A stretch of DNA of 64,000 nucleotides from positions 1 through 64,000 of the forward strand of contig NZ_QXPZ01000019.1 of the NCBI RefSeq assembly GCF_003664595.1, in the 5' to 3' direction. This DNA comes from Atopobacter sp. AH10. GTDB lineage: Bacteria; Bacillota; Bacilli; Lactobacillales; Aerococcaceae. The position numbers were made by a program, and so were the translations under genes. The notes beneath the pieces are model-generated. The model made no database searches. It saw only the letters and a list, made by a program, of their open reading frames with translations, and was not told the origin of the DNA. This document shows, piece after piece, positions 17,278-25,953 of the stretch. The first letter of the stretch is position 1. Every line of letters starts with the position of its first letter.

Positions 17278-18681
17278 ATGGCCATTGAAAAAGAAGAATT
17301 TCGAATTGAATCAGATGTAGTAGGGGATTATAAAATTCCAATTGATGCCTATTATGGTGTGAATACGCAACGGGCCTTGGAGAATTTCCCAATTACGGGA
17401 CAAAAGATGCACCCTCAAATGATTAGGAGTTTGGCAGAAATCAAGAAAGCTTGTGCTTTAGCCAACAAAGAAGTCAAACGTTTAGAAGAACCTCTTGCAG
17501 ATGCGATTGTTCAAGCTTGCGATGATGTTTTAGCAGGAAAATTGGACAGCGAATTTGTGGTAGACCCTATCCAAGGTGGGGCAGGAACCAGTGCCAATAT
17601 GAATGCCAATGAAGTTATTGCCAACCGTGCTATTGAAATACTCGGTGGGACAAAGGGAGATTATAAAATCGTTAGCCCTAATGACGACGTGAACTGTGCC
17701 CAATCGACGAATGATGTTTACCCATCTTCTGGGAAAATTGCCATTATACGTTTATTAGATAAGGCGATTGAACAGTTAGAGCGCTTAGAAAAGGCTTTAC
17801 TCAAGAAAGCTGAAGAATTTAAGGAAATTCCTAAGATGGGGAGAACCCAATTACAAGATGCTGTACCTATTACACTTGGTCAAGAGTTTGCCGCTTATGC
17901 AGCCGCTGTTGGTCGGGACATTAAACGTTTAGACTCAGCTAAATTAGATGTAGCCTACCTGAACATGGGGGGGACGGCTATCGGTACTTGTGTGAATGTA
18001 ACGCCAGGCTTTATTGATTCTTGCTTAAAGCATTTAAATGACATTACTGGTTTGAAACTCTATAGTGCGGATGATTTAATTGATGGCACGCAAAACTTGG
18101 ATTGCTTTGTGGTGGTTTCTTCTAAAGTGAAATCTTGTGCGGTTAATCTGTCGAAGATGGCCAATGATTTGCGCTTAATGAGTTCAGGGCCAAGGACAGG
18201 TTTAAATGAAATTAATCTTCCTGCTAAGCAATCAGGTTCATCCATCATGCCAGGGAAGGTAAATCCTGTTATAGCAGAGGTCGTTAGCCAAGTTGCCTTT
18301 AATATTTTTGGGAATGATACCACAGTAACCTTTGCAGCTGAAGCAGGTCAATTAGAGTTGAATGCCTTTGAACCAGTGATTTTCTATAACTTGTTTGAAT
18401 CCATTGATACCCTAGCTCATGTGGCTAGTACCTTTACAGATAACTGTATTTTAGGTATTACCGCTAACACAGATCGTTGCATAGAATTGGTGGAAAAGAG
18501 TACAGGTTTAGTGACTGTTTTGAACCCAATCATCGGTTATAAAAAGGCGACAACTATTGCCAAGAGAGCCTTAAAAGAAGATCGTAATGTAAGGGATATT
18601 TTGATTGAAGAAGGTTTATTCACAGAAGAAGAATTGAAGACAAAATTGAACATTTTGGATATGACTCAGGCAAAAAAATAA
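17278..18681 (+). CDS. aspA: Aspartate ammonia-lyase
   Basis: Converts L-aspartate to fumarate and ammonia. It is 467 aa. The lyase-superfamily signature GSSIMPGKVNP is present (about residue 320). The N-terminal MAIEKEEFRIESDVVGDYKI and AYYGVNTQRALENF fit AspA rather than FumC. ATG 17278 follows GGGGGAAGCAAA; an upstream ATG at 17248 adds ten residues unlike the family. fumC starts 18 bases after its stop, so aspartate can be taken to malate through fumarate by one transcript. Confidence 0.93.
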   Translation: MAIEKEEFRIESDVVGDYKIPIDAYYGVNTQRALENFPITGQKMHPQMIRSLAEIKKACALANKEVKRLEEPLADAIVQACDDVLAGKLDSEFVVDPIQGGAGTSANMNANEVIANRAIEILGGTKGDYKIVSPNDDVNCAQSTNDVYPSSGKIAIIRLLDKAIEQLERLEKALLKKAEEFKEIPKMGRTQLQDAVPITLGQEFAAYAAAVGRDIKRLDSAKLDVAYLNMGGTAIGTCVNVTPGFIDSCLKHLNDITGLKLYSADDLIDGTQNLDCFVVVSSKVKSCAVNLSKMANDLRLMSSGPRTGLNEINLPAKQSGSSIMPGKVNPVIAEVVSQVAFNIFGNDTTVTFAAEAGQLELNAFEPVIFYNLFESIDTLAHVASTFTDNCILGITANTDRCIELVEKSTGLVTVLNPIIGYKKATTIAKRALKEDRNVRDILIEEGLFTEEELKTKLNILDMTQAKK

Positions 18682-18699
18682 GGCCAAGGAGGCACTGAA

Positions 18700-20100
18700 A
18701 TGACACGGATAGTAAAGGATAGCATGGGAACGATCGAAGTGGCAGATGGAGCTTACTGGGGTGCGGTGACCCAAAGAAGTCTAAATAACTTCCGTATTGG
18801 TCACGAAAAAATGCCTATCCAGTTGATCCATGCCCTAGCCTTGATTAAAGAGGCAGCTGCCTTGACGAATCAGGAGTTGCGTGGATTAGATGAAAGCTAT
18901 GCCAAGGCCATTGAACAAGCAGCTGAAGAAGTCCGTTCCGGTAAATTGGATGATCAATTTCCTTTAAAGGTTTGGCAAACAGGTTCTGGGACTCAAACCA
19001 ACATGAATGTGAATGAAGTGATTGCTAAAAGGGGAAATGATATACTAGGGGTGGAAGTTCTTCACCCAAATGACCATGTTAATTTGTCACAAAGCTCTAA
19101 CGATACCATCCCTTCTGCTATGCATATGGCGGTGGTTCAACGCACACGGGATAAATTGATGCCAGCCTTACAACATTTGAGAAATAGCCTAGAAGCTTTA
19201 CAAGAACGGGCTGGAAAGCAAATGAAAGTAGGTCGGACTCACCTTCAAGATGCCACCCCAATTTACTTTGCTCAAGAAGTTTCTGCTTGGGTTGCCATGA
19301 TGGATTACAATATGGCAAATATTCAAAAAGCTACAGAAGCTTTGATGGCTTTACCACTTGGAGGAACGGCTGTCGGGACAGGGATTAATGCGCCGAAAGA
19401 TTTTGCGAAAAGGGCTGTGGAATGGATTGCTGAAAAATCTGGTATTCCATACAAAGAAATGGATAATAAGTTCTTTGGTTTATCGTCTAAATCCTTGATG
19501 GCGAATTATCATGGGGCTTTGAATGCTCTAGCAACTGATACCATGAAGATGGCTAATGATATTCGTTGGTTAGCGAGTGGCCCTCGTTGTGGTTTTGGTG
19601 AAATTAGTTTGCCAGCTAATGAACCAGGGAGCTCTATTATGCCAGGTAAGGTCAATCCGACCCAATGTGAAGCCATGACCATGGTTGCTGCTCAAGTGAT
19701 GGGAAATCACACGACAGTGACAGTAGCCGCTTCTCAAGGGAACTTTGAATTAAATGTCTATATGCCGGTGATGATCTACAATATCATGCAATCGATCTAT
19801 CTTTTAGCCGATGCTTGCCAATCCTTTAGTGACAAGTGCGTTTCTGGAATTCAAATCAATGCTAGCGTGATGGAAGATGAACTCAGACGTTCCTTAATGT
19901 CTGTCACAGCCTTGACACCGAAAATTGGCTATGATAAGGCCGCTAAAGTGGCTAAATTAGCCCATGAGGAATCGTTGACCTTGAAAGCTGCTTGTGAGAA
20001 ATTAGGTTTCTTAGATGATGAAAGCTTTGACGAGTTGATGACTCCTGAACATCTTTTAGGCTTAAAGTTAGAGGATGAAGAAGCTTCCCACTTAAAATAA
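18700..20100 (+). CDS. fumC: Fumarate hydratase class II
   Basis: Reversible hydration of fumarate to L-malate, 466 aa. Family segments: GSGTQTNMNVNEVIA (about 105-119), HPNDHVNLSQSSNDTIPSAM (about 127-146, A/B site residues) and GSSIMPGKVNPTQCE (about 310-324). AAGGAGGCACTGAA precedes ATG 18700. Co-transcribed with aspA and probably under the same cre-like control. The pair suggests aspartate use for malate/fumarate supply in an organism without a full TCA cycle. Confidence 0.95.
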   Translation: MTRIVKDSMGTIEVADGAYWGAVTQRSLNNFRIGHEKMPIQLIHALALIKEAAALTNQELRGLDESYAKAIEQAAEEVRSGKLDDQFPLKVWQTGSGTQTNMNVNEVIAKRGNDILGVEVLHPNDHVNLSQSSNDTIPSAMHMAVVQRTRDKLMPALQHLRNSLEALQERAGKQMKVGRTHLQDATPIYFAQEVSAWVAMMDYNMANIQKATEALMALPLGGTAVGTGINAPKDFAKRAVEWIAEKSGIPYKEMDNKFFGLSSKSLMANYHGALNALATDTMKMANDIRWLASGPRCGFGEISLPANEPGSSIMPGKVNPTQCEAMTMVAAQVMGNHTTVTVAASQGNFELNVYMPVMIYNIMQSIYLLADACQSFSDKCVSGIQINASVMEDELRRSLMSVTALTPKIGYDKAAKVAKLAHEESLTLKAACEKLGFLDDESFDELMTPEHLLGLKLEDEEASHLK

Positions 20101-20141
20101 GGCAACAAAGCTGGGGAAAATTTCATAAAGGAGACAGATTC

Positions 20142-20483
20142 ATGGGAAAATATACAGATGCTTTTAAAGAAAATCAACAATTGATGGGCGGAGCACTTCA
20201 AGCTTGTCATGTGAAAGAAGGCTTCATGGACGTCCATAAAAATGCTATCTCTGCTGGAAAACTTTCAGTCAAAGAAAAAGAATTGATTGCTTTAGGGATT
20301 GCGATTGCTATTCGTTGTGAAGGTTGCATTCTTGCGCATACCCATGCTGCTGTTGAAGCAGGTGCTACTTTAGAAGAAATTTCAGAAACAGTTGATACGG
20401 TCATTTTAATGCAAGGTGGCCCAGGTGTTGTCTATAGTGGGAAAGCCATTGCTATGGCAAAAGAATTTTTGGAAAATAAATAG
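20142..20483 (+). CDS. Carboxymuconolactone decarboxylase (AhpD-like) family protein
   Basis: 113-aa, all-helical CMD/AhpD-type protein. The CxxC-His motif reads IRCEGCILAHTHAAVEAGA (about residues 62-80), so a thiol redox function is plausible. ATG 20142 follows AAAGGAGACAGATTC, 41 bases after fumC, likely in the same transcript. Specific substrate unknown. A strong terminator follows. Confidence 0.85.
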   Translation: MGKYTDAFKENQQLMGGALQACHVKEGFMDVHKNAISAGKLSVKEKELIALGIAIAIRCEGCILAHTHAAVEAGATLEEISETVDTVILMQGGPGVVYSGKAIAMAKEFLENK

Positions 20484-20537
20484 GCAAGGAATGAAAGAAA
20501 ACCATTGCTAGTGTGTTATTAATACAACCCAGCTTGT

Positions 20538-20584
20538 GCTGACGTCCTATTTGCTCATGTAGCAGTTAGGGCGTCAGTTTTTTT
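20538..20584 (+). terminator. Rho-independent terminator of the aspA-fumC-CMD transcript
   Basis: CTGACGTCCTA / TAGGGCGTCAG with a further TTGCT / AGCAG inner stem, then T7. Confidence 0.88.
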
Positions 20585-20595
20585 GGAGAAGAAAA

Positions 20596-20639
20596 TATCC
20601 CCCAAAAGTTTGACTGTCAAGGTCAACTCTTGGGGGATT
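20596..20639. repeat. CCCCCAAAA palindrome (third relative)
   Basis: ATCCCCCAAAAGTTTGAC / GTCAACTCTTGGGGGAT hairpin. The outer arms resemble the two palindromes around yaaA, but the loop differs. Confidence 0.6.
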
Positions 20640-20775
20640 ATCGTATGCGATATTTATTAGGACTGCTCTTTCAAGGGCAGTTCTTGAGGGAGTATCGTGT
20701 GAGATACTTGTTAGGACTGTTTTTTTAAGGGCAGTTCTTGATGAAGTATCGTATGCGATATTTGCTAGTACTGGA
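20639..20775. repeat. 54-bp tandem array, 2.5 copies
   Basis: Units starting TATCGTATGCGATATTTATT at 20639, 20693 and 20747. Each contains a small hairpin of the type ACTGCTCTTTCAAGGGCAGT. It lies between the convergent CMD and citX genes. Confidence 0.88.
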
Positions 20776-20846
20776 TACTAGACTTATCTTACAAGCTAGA
20801 TAGTGTTTATTGACGACTGGAGTAGAAATTCAGTCCGATAGCTAGC

Positions 20847-21356
20847 TTATTTTTCTAAAGCATTTTGGATGATGTCATCTACTTTAGATTCTAGTTCTTC
20901 AAGCGAATGAGCCCGTGAACGAGCGCAATCTTTAGCGTCTTTCGGGCAAAGTAAGCAAGGACGGTGGTGTGGACGAGCTAGTTTGTGGCCTTGTTTATCC
21001 AAGACATCCATGTCGAAGAGGCGACCAAGTTCATCAGCTTCTTCAATGCTGCAAGTTAATTGTTTAAGGCGTTCGGCGGATCCATTCACCACAAGCATTA
21101 ATTCATCTCCGCTAGGGGCGAGTCGTTCTTCTTGGGCTATGATTTCGACACCAGCTTCTTCTAATTGAGTGAGCAAACGTTCTTTTCCTAATTGGTAGGC
21201 CGCACGAATAGATGGATTAGTTTTCACTGACCCTGGAATATTGAGGGCGAATGAGACTAGGGGATGATGATATTGCTGTAACAATGCTTCTTGACGTACA
21301 GCACGGTACTCTCTAGCGGCTAACATATCTTCTAAGCTAATGGCTGTTCCAAACAT
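20847..21356 (-). CDS. citX: CitX: holo-ACP synthase for citrate lyase
   Basis: Transfers the phosphoribosyl-dephospho-CoA prosthetic group to the acyl carrier subunit of citrate lyase. It is 169 aa. Family features are SLEDMLAAREYRAVRQEALL (about 7-26), PLVSFALNIPGSVKTNPSIR and the C-terminal RPCLLCPKDAKDCARSRAHS. ATG at 21356 follows GGAG. It is downstream of citC on the same strand, separated by 318 bases containing a repeat array. The lyase subunit genes citDEF are not in the window. Confidence 0.85.
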   Translation of the reverse strand: MFGTAISLEDMLAAREYRAVRQEALLQQYHHPLVSFALNIPGSVKTNPSIRAAYQLGKERLLTQLEEAGVEIIAQEERLAPSGDELMLVVNGSAERLKQLTCSIEEADELGRLFDMDVLDKQGHKLARPHHRPCLLCPKDAKDCARSRAHSLEELESKVDDIIQNALEK

Positions 21357-21500
21357 GAAACACAGCTCCTTTCACTATATGAGGTGAGGGAGTAACCCAT
21401 GTAGTAGTTTAGCACATTTAAAGGGATAAGGTGGCATTTTTTAAAGAAAGAAATCATTTCTTCTTTGAAAAAGAGGGGGAAAAGCCTATAAAGCTCACTG
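21357..21500 (-). promoter_or_regulatory. citX leader without a clear promoter
   Basis: Contains a weak A/T hairpin (AAAGAAGAAAT / ATTTCTTTCTTT) at about 21442-21466 and no convincing -35/-10. No trace of citD, citE or citF coding sequence is visible. Confidence 0.3.
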
Positions 21501-21680
21501 CAAGAGGATATGCTTAGAAAAGGGAAGTGCGGTACTTTCTCAAAGAGGATATCCTTAAAAAGGGAAGTGCAGTACTTTCTCAAAGAGGCTCTGCCTAGAA
21601 AAGGAAGTGCGGTACTTTCTCAAAGAGGATCTCCTTAAAAAGGGAAGTGCGGTACCTCCTCAAAAAGGATATCCTTAATG
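21500..21680. repeat. 40-bp tandem array seeded at the citC stop codon
   Basis: Five starts of AAAGAGGATATCCTTAAAAA at about 21501, 21541, 21581, 21621 and 21661, each followed by GGGAAGTGCGGTACTTTCTC. The copy nearest citC includes its TAA (21675-21677). The array runs downstream of citC on its own strand. Confidence 0.9.
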
Positions 21681-22736
21681 GTGGCGGATAGTTTGACTCG
21701 CTTTTATAGAGGCGATAACTTTCTGAGCTTCTTTAGACTGGAAGTAAGCATAAGTCGTTTCTGGAACAAGGGATTTGAGCTCGTCGATTTTACCCTCATG
21801 GAGCAATTGGCGAACCTCAGAAGCGCTGATGGCCTGACCATTTTGACTTAACCGCTTGATAACCGTCAATTCTATGCCTGCTTGGGGTAAATTTTCCTCC
21901 ATAGCTTGATTATAAAGAGCGGTCACTTGACTGAAAGGTTCGTCACCGACAAAACGTTCTTTAATGTGGAGGCGCTGGGCAATTTTGGTAAAAATAGCAG
22001 CGTCCAGCTGGGTTTGGCTCGACATGACAGCTGCGTCGTCTTTTTGGAAGTAGCTTGGGAAGGTCGCTTGGCTAATGAGGTAGGGGCCAGTTTGATGATA
22101 AATGATATTTTGGATGTCTTTTGTCCCTTCCTTGACTAAACGTTCACGGACTTTAAAGGGAACTAGGCTGGAGTCTTCGTTGACGACAAAAATATGGAGA
22201 ATATCGACCTGTTTTTTAGCTTCTTCAACCAAGTAACGGTGCCCTTTGGTGAAGGGGTTGGCATTCATTATGATAGCCCCTTGCTTAAGCTGAGCTGATA
22301 GGCTAGTTGCTTTTGATTCCTTTTCTAGTTGGTCGAGGTAACGGTCAAAGCCAAGAGAACGGTTTTCCATGAAGACAATTTCGCCTGGAATGCGCACAAT
22401 TTCATGGAAACCTAACCCAGAGAAAAATTGGCGGGATTCATCTTTAGTGTATAAAAAGAGATGGGTATGACCTTGTTCAAATTGGTACTCTGTCAGGTGT
22501 GTGATGATTTGGTTCATCAAACCCTCACCTTGATGTTTGCTTGAAACGGCTAGGCAACGTAGGCTGTTGTGAAAGCAAGATCCAGTGGCTACTAAGTCAC
22601 CATCTTCAGACCACAAGCCACAAGTGTAGTCGATGTTTTGATCTAAACGGATCCCTTCTTCGTTCAAGAGGGCTGTAACTTGAGCCATTTTACGGGTGTT
22701 TCGTTTAGGGATAGCGGAAATGTAGTAATTCGCCAT
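21675..22736 (-). CDS. citC: [Citrate (pro-3S)-lyase] ligase CitC
   Basis: Acetylates the thiol of the citrate lyase prosthetic group using ATP, activating the enzyme. It is 353 aa. An N-terminal GNAT domain (about 1-130) precedes a nucleotidyltransferase domain with GAIIMNANPFTKGHRYLVEE (about 153-172), the HxGH-like ATP site, and SASEVRQLL near the end. ATG 22736 follows AAGGAGTGTACCC. With citX it should serve a citrate lyase, but none is nearby. Confidence 0.9.
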   Translation of the reverse strand: MANYYISAIPKRNTRKMAQVTALLNEEGIRLDQNIDYTCGLWSEDGDLVATGSCFHNSLRCLAVSSKHQGEGLMNQIITHLTEYQFEQGHTHLFLYTKDESRQFFSGLGFHEIVRIPGEIVFMENRSLGFDRYLDQLEKESKATSLSAQLKQGAIIMNANPFTKGHRYLVEEAKKQVDILHIFVVNEDSSLVPFKVRERLVKEGTKDIQNIIYHQTGPYLISQATFPSYFQKDDAAVMSSQTQLDAAIFTKIAQRLHIKERFVGDEPFSQVTALYNQAMEENLPQAGIELTVIKRLSQNGQAISASEVRQLLHEGKIDELKSLVPETTYAYFQSKEAQKVIASIKASQTIRHH

Positions 22737-23135
22737 GGGTACACTCCTTATGGGGTCGTTTTGTTAGTTTACCTCAGTGTAGCATGAGAAAGAAAAGAAT
22801 AAAGGTATTTGAGGGGTACTTTTTAGAGGAGAGGGGGTTTCTTAGTATGGGATTTGGGAGGATGTTATTTGCTTTATAACACGATGTAGAAGTGCTTCTA
22901 GATTATGACTGTCTATACTAGTAAAGTAGTGAAAGTGAAAATAACATGGATTAGTTAAATCATAATACGTCAAGAGAGCGTATTTTGTATTGTAGTAGAT
23001 CAAATAGAGAGATTGAGTGAACAATCTATTTATGATAATCTCTAAGTTAGCGTGAGTTGAGCCTTGTCAGTTCATGTAGTACAAATGCTGTGTAAAGAAA
23101 GTTTATTGTTAAATGCTGTTTTAGGAGGATAATAC
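22737..23135. other. A+T-rich gap before the restriction-modification genes
   Basis: No gene or recognisable RNA. A small palindrome (ATGTTAT..ATAACA, about 22862-22882) is present. AGGAGG at 23124-23129 serves the methyltransferase. It marks a sharp change to A+T-richer DNA without tandem arrays. Confidence 0.4.
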
Positions 23136-24359
23136 ATGACAAATTCTGTAAGTTCTGCATCAGCTGAGAAATATAGTTTAGCTTCATTTTTCGCTGGTGT
23201 TGGTGGAATTGAGCTTGGTTTTGAACAAACCGGCGAGTTCAGAGTTGTTTATGCCAATGAATTTGATAAAAATGCGCAAATAACCTATAGATTAAATAAT
23301 CCATATGTCAAGTTAGATGATCGTGACATACATGAGGTAGCTAGTGAAGAAGTGCCTGATGTAGATGTGATAACGGGAGGATTTCCTTGTCAAGCTTTTA
23401 GTATTGCTGGTTATCGAAAGGGATTTGAAGACGAACGAGGGGATTTGTTTTTTGAACTTTTACGCATGATCAACCATAAGCAACCTAAAGCAATTCTGAT
23501 TGAAAATGTTAAAAATATGGTTACTCATGATCATGGGAATACTTTTAAAGTTATTAGAGAGGCCTTAGTGACGAATGGGTATACTATCAAGTGGAAAGTT
23601 TTAAATACAATGGAGTATGGTAATGTTCCTCAAAATCGGGAACGGATCTATATAGTTGGGTTTAAAAATGAGAAGGCTTGTGAATCTTTTTCTTTCCCTG
23701 AAAAAACGGAATTGAAAACACCATTATCAGACATCATAAATTATAATGATAAATGTGATGAGTATTTTTATTATAGAGAAGGTAGGCAACCTTTTTATAA
23801 AACTTTGGTGAAAGATATAAAAAATAAAGATTCTGTTTATCAATGGAGAAGGCAGTATGTAAGAGAAAACAAATCGGGTGTAGTTCCAACTTTGACCGCA
23901 AATATGGGTACTGGTGGTCATAATGTTCCAATTATTTTAACAGATAGGGGCATTCGTAAATTAACACCAAGAGAAACATTTAACGTGCAAGGATTTCCTA
24001 AACAATTTAAGTTGCCAAAAGATATGGCTAGAAGTCATTTGTATAAACAAGCTGGGAACAGTGTTTCAGTTCCTGTGATCAAACGAATTGCAGAAAATAT
24101 AGGGAAAGCACTTCGAGAAGATCGGAAAGAGTATGAAGAGAAAGTGGAAGTCAACGAGAAATATGCATTAGTTTATACAGATATTCAAGGGAGATATAGT
24201 GGATATTCTAAACTAGTCCAAACATTTTCGACAATGGAGTCTTTAGAAGAGTACATTTCTGACTCCATAGAGATGTCTTGCTTACTCAGTGTTGAAGAAT
24301 ATATCCGTATAATAAAAAAAGGGAGTAGTGCTAGTTTTTATATGGCGCTACCACTATAG
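23136..24359 (+). CDS. Type II DNA (cytosine-5-)-methyltransferase
   Basis: Modifies cytosine in the recognition site of the partner endonuclease. 407 aa. Ordered C5-MTase motifs: FAGVGGIELGF (I, from residue 19), GGFPCQAFSIAG (IV, catalytic Cys85), IENVKNM (VI, about 122), QNRERIYIVGF (VIII, about 168) and QAGNSVSVPV (X, about 305). The variable target-recognition region lies between VIII and X. About 75 residues follow motif X, a C-terminal extension. The recognition sequence cannot be read off. It is followed after 44 bases by a putative restriction endonuclease. A+T-rich composition suggests acquisition. Confidence 0.93.
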   Translation: MTNSVSSASAEKYSLASFFAGVGGIELGFEQTGEFRVVYANEFDKNAQITYRLNNPYVKLDDRDIHEVASEEVPDVDVITGGFPCQAFSIAGYRKGFEDERGDLFFELLRMINHKQPKAILIENVKNMVTHDHGNTFKVIREALVTNGYTIKWKVLNTMEYGNVPQNRERIYIVGFKNEKACESFSFPEKTELKTPLSDIINYNDKCDEYFYYREGRQPFYKTLVKDIKNKDSVYQWRRQYVRENKSGVVPTLTANMGTGGHNVPIILTDRGIRKLTPRETFNVQGFPKQFKLPKDMARSHLYKQAGNSVSVPVIKRIAENIGKALREDRKEYEEKVEVNEKYALVYTDIQGRYSGYSKLVQTFSTMESLEEYISDSIEMSCLLSVEEYIRIIKKGSSASFYMALPL

Positions 24360-24403
24360 TGTGTGAATACTAAATAGTGCAATGAAGGGCTTAGGTGACT
24401 AAT

Positions 24404-25720
24404 ATGTCTATTTGGGAAAGGTACAGTAAGGAAGAAAGAAACGAATACATAAAGTTTCTGACGGTCTATGGAGCATTAACTAATCTTTTTAGGCAAAAGC
24501 ATGGGAAAATGATTCCATATTTAGATTCTAAATTCCAAGAAACGATTTATGCTAAAGTTTTCAAAGGACAAAACGTAGACATAGGCAATACACCTCATGA
24601 CATTCTTTCAGTATTTGGTAATGAACGAATAGGGATAGGATTAAAAACTTGGATGAATTCTAGCCCATCTTATCAAAAAGTGATGCAAATAAAGAGATTT
24701 AAAGCTGAAATTGATCCATTTTTTAAAAAGTCAGATGAAGAATTAGCCCTGAAGTTGTCTCAAATCAAAAATGAAAGGATGCTAGCTGATTATAAAAGAT
24801 TAAATCTTAATACTGACCATAATATATATCATTATGTGACAAGAGATGACGGGAAATTTGTTATTCAAGAAACCTTATACCCTTTAATTGAATTGAATAG
24901 ATTGCAAGGGTTTAATAGAACAGATACAGCTTTTCATTGGTCTGATGGCGTCAAAGAATATAAGTATACTTATGGCGATTCGCAAATTTGGCAACATTTT
25001 GACTCATCAAAAAAGGATACATGCCTATTGGAACAATTCAATGTCAAAATAATGGATGACCCGTTTGATTTTTTATTGAAGGCATATTTTAATTTAGGTA
25101 AGGAATTGCAAAAGGATGTAACTTCTAGGGATTATGTCGAAGTTTATCTGCCTTTGTATTCCTATAAAAGTAAAGAAGTTGAGGAAAAATCAGGATTGAA
25201 TTCTTGGAATGCAGCACCAAAAGCCAAGGGGAGTGATAGGCTTAGACCATTAAATGAAGTGTATATACCGATCCCTAGAGAGTTCCATAGAAAATTTCCC
25301 GATTTCTTTTGCCCGAATATTTTTGACTTTGAAAAACGGCAAAAGAATTTTGAAGGAGATAGACGTGATAAACCTCAAATTAAATTTCATCTTAAACTTC
25401 CTAATGGGAAAACGATTCCTGCAATGGTTACTCAAAGCAATATGAAAGCTTTACAATCTGGTAGTACTGTTGAAATAGATCCTGATACTAATAAACTATA
25501 CGGGCAATCAGCATTGGGTCAGTGGTTATTGATAGATGTTTTAGGACTTAAAGGGAGACAACTTGTTACTAGAGAATGGTTGCAAAAAAAGGGGACAGAC
25601 TCTATTCGGTTATGGAGAAAAAAGGGAGACTACACTTGTATTAACATTGACTTTGCACCAATAAACAGTTTTGAAGCTTTTATGCGGGAAGAAGAAATTA
25701 ATGTCGATGACTATATTTAG
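24404..25720 (+). CDS. Putative type II restriction endonuclease with B3-like C-terminal DNA-binding domain
   Basis: 438 aa. The N-terminal part has SKFQETIYAKVF, then GNTPHDILSVFG and RIGIGLKTWMN, an Asp followed by (I)xLK, which could be a PD-(D/E)XK nuclease core (about residues 40-90). The C-terminal half has EVYLPLYSYK, EKSGLNSWNA, LNEVYIPIPREFHRKFP, GQWLLIDVLGL and LVTREWLQKKGTDSIRLWRK, resembling the B3-like recognition domain of NgoFVII-type enzymes. ATG 24404 behind AGGTGA is preferred to GTG 24395. Position after a C5-MTase supports a restriction role; the family match is from memory of motifs. Confidence 0.72.
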   Translation: MSIWERYSKEERNEYIKFLTVYGALTNLFRQKHGKMIPYLDSKFQETIYAKVFKGQNVDIGNTPHDILSVFGNERIGIGLKTWMNSSPSYQKVMQIKRFKAEIDPFFKKSDEELALKLSQIKNERMLADYKRLNLNTDHNIYHYVTRDDGKFVIQETLYPLIELNRLQGFNRTDTAFHWSDGVKEYKYTYGDSQIWQHFDSSKKDTCLLEQFNVKIMDDPFDFLLKAYFNLGKELQKDVTSRDYVEVYLPLYSYKSKEVEEKSGLNSWNAAPKAKGSDRLRPLNEVYIPIPREFHRKFPDFFCPNIFDFEKRQKNFEGDRRDKPQIKFHLKLPNGKTIPAMVTQSNMKALQSGSTVEIDPDTNKLYGQSALGQWLLIDVLGLKGRQLVTREWLQKKGTDSIRLWRKKGDYTCINIDFAPINSFEAFMREEEINVDDYI

Positions 25721-25752
25721 ATGGAGGCTACTTAAGTAGTCGATTAAGATAA

Positions 25753-25777
25753 GGTGTCGGGGGTTAATCCCCTCACA
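25753..25777 (+). terminator. Possible hairpin after the restriction gene
   Basis: GTGTCGGGGG TTAAT CCCCTCACAC can fold with G/C-rich arms, but only A-rich sequence follows, so termination on the plus strand is uncertain. Confidence 0.35.
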
Positions 25778-25798
25778 CATACCCCAAAAATTAAAGCC

Positions 25799-25827
25799 TT
25801 TACATTTTAGATTGACCATGCTAGAAT
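25799..25827 (+). promoter_or_regulatory. Promoter of licT-lacFEG
   Basis: TTTACA at 25799-25804, 17-base spacer, TAGAAT at 25822-25827. It leads directly into the antiterminator target. Confidence 0.7.
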
Positions 25828-25847
25828 GTAGACAAAGCGATAAAAGT

Positions 25848-25929
25848 AGATCGTGACTAACGAGATTAGGCGAGACTGCGAATGTGGACAGAATAATGGT
25901 GTTCTGTTTACTTTTGCGGTCTCTTTTTA
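25848..25929 (+). promoter_or_regulatory. Ribonucleic antiterminator (RAT) overlapping a terminator
   Basis: GATCGTGACTAACGAGATTA followed by GGCGAGACT fits the BglG/LicT RAT pattern (GATTGTTACT...AGGCAAAACC). Its 3' part is shared with the terminator stem GAGACTGCGAA...GACAGAA / TTCTGT...TTTGCGGTCTC followed by T5 (25872-25929). The two folds exclude one another, so the PRD antiterminator encoded next would control its own operon and lacFEG. Confidence 0.85.
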
Positions 25930-25953
25930 TTGTTTAGAGAAGGGAGGCTCTCT

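Noticed and set aside
25753..25777. GGGGGTTAATCCCC as the T-arm of a decayed tRNA or an attachment site
   Set aside because: No acceptor, anticodon or D-arm around it; a simple hairpin explains it.
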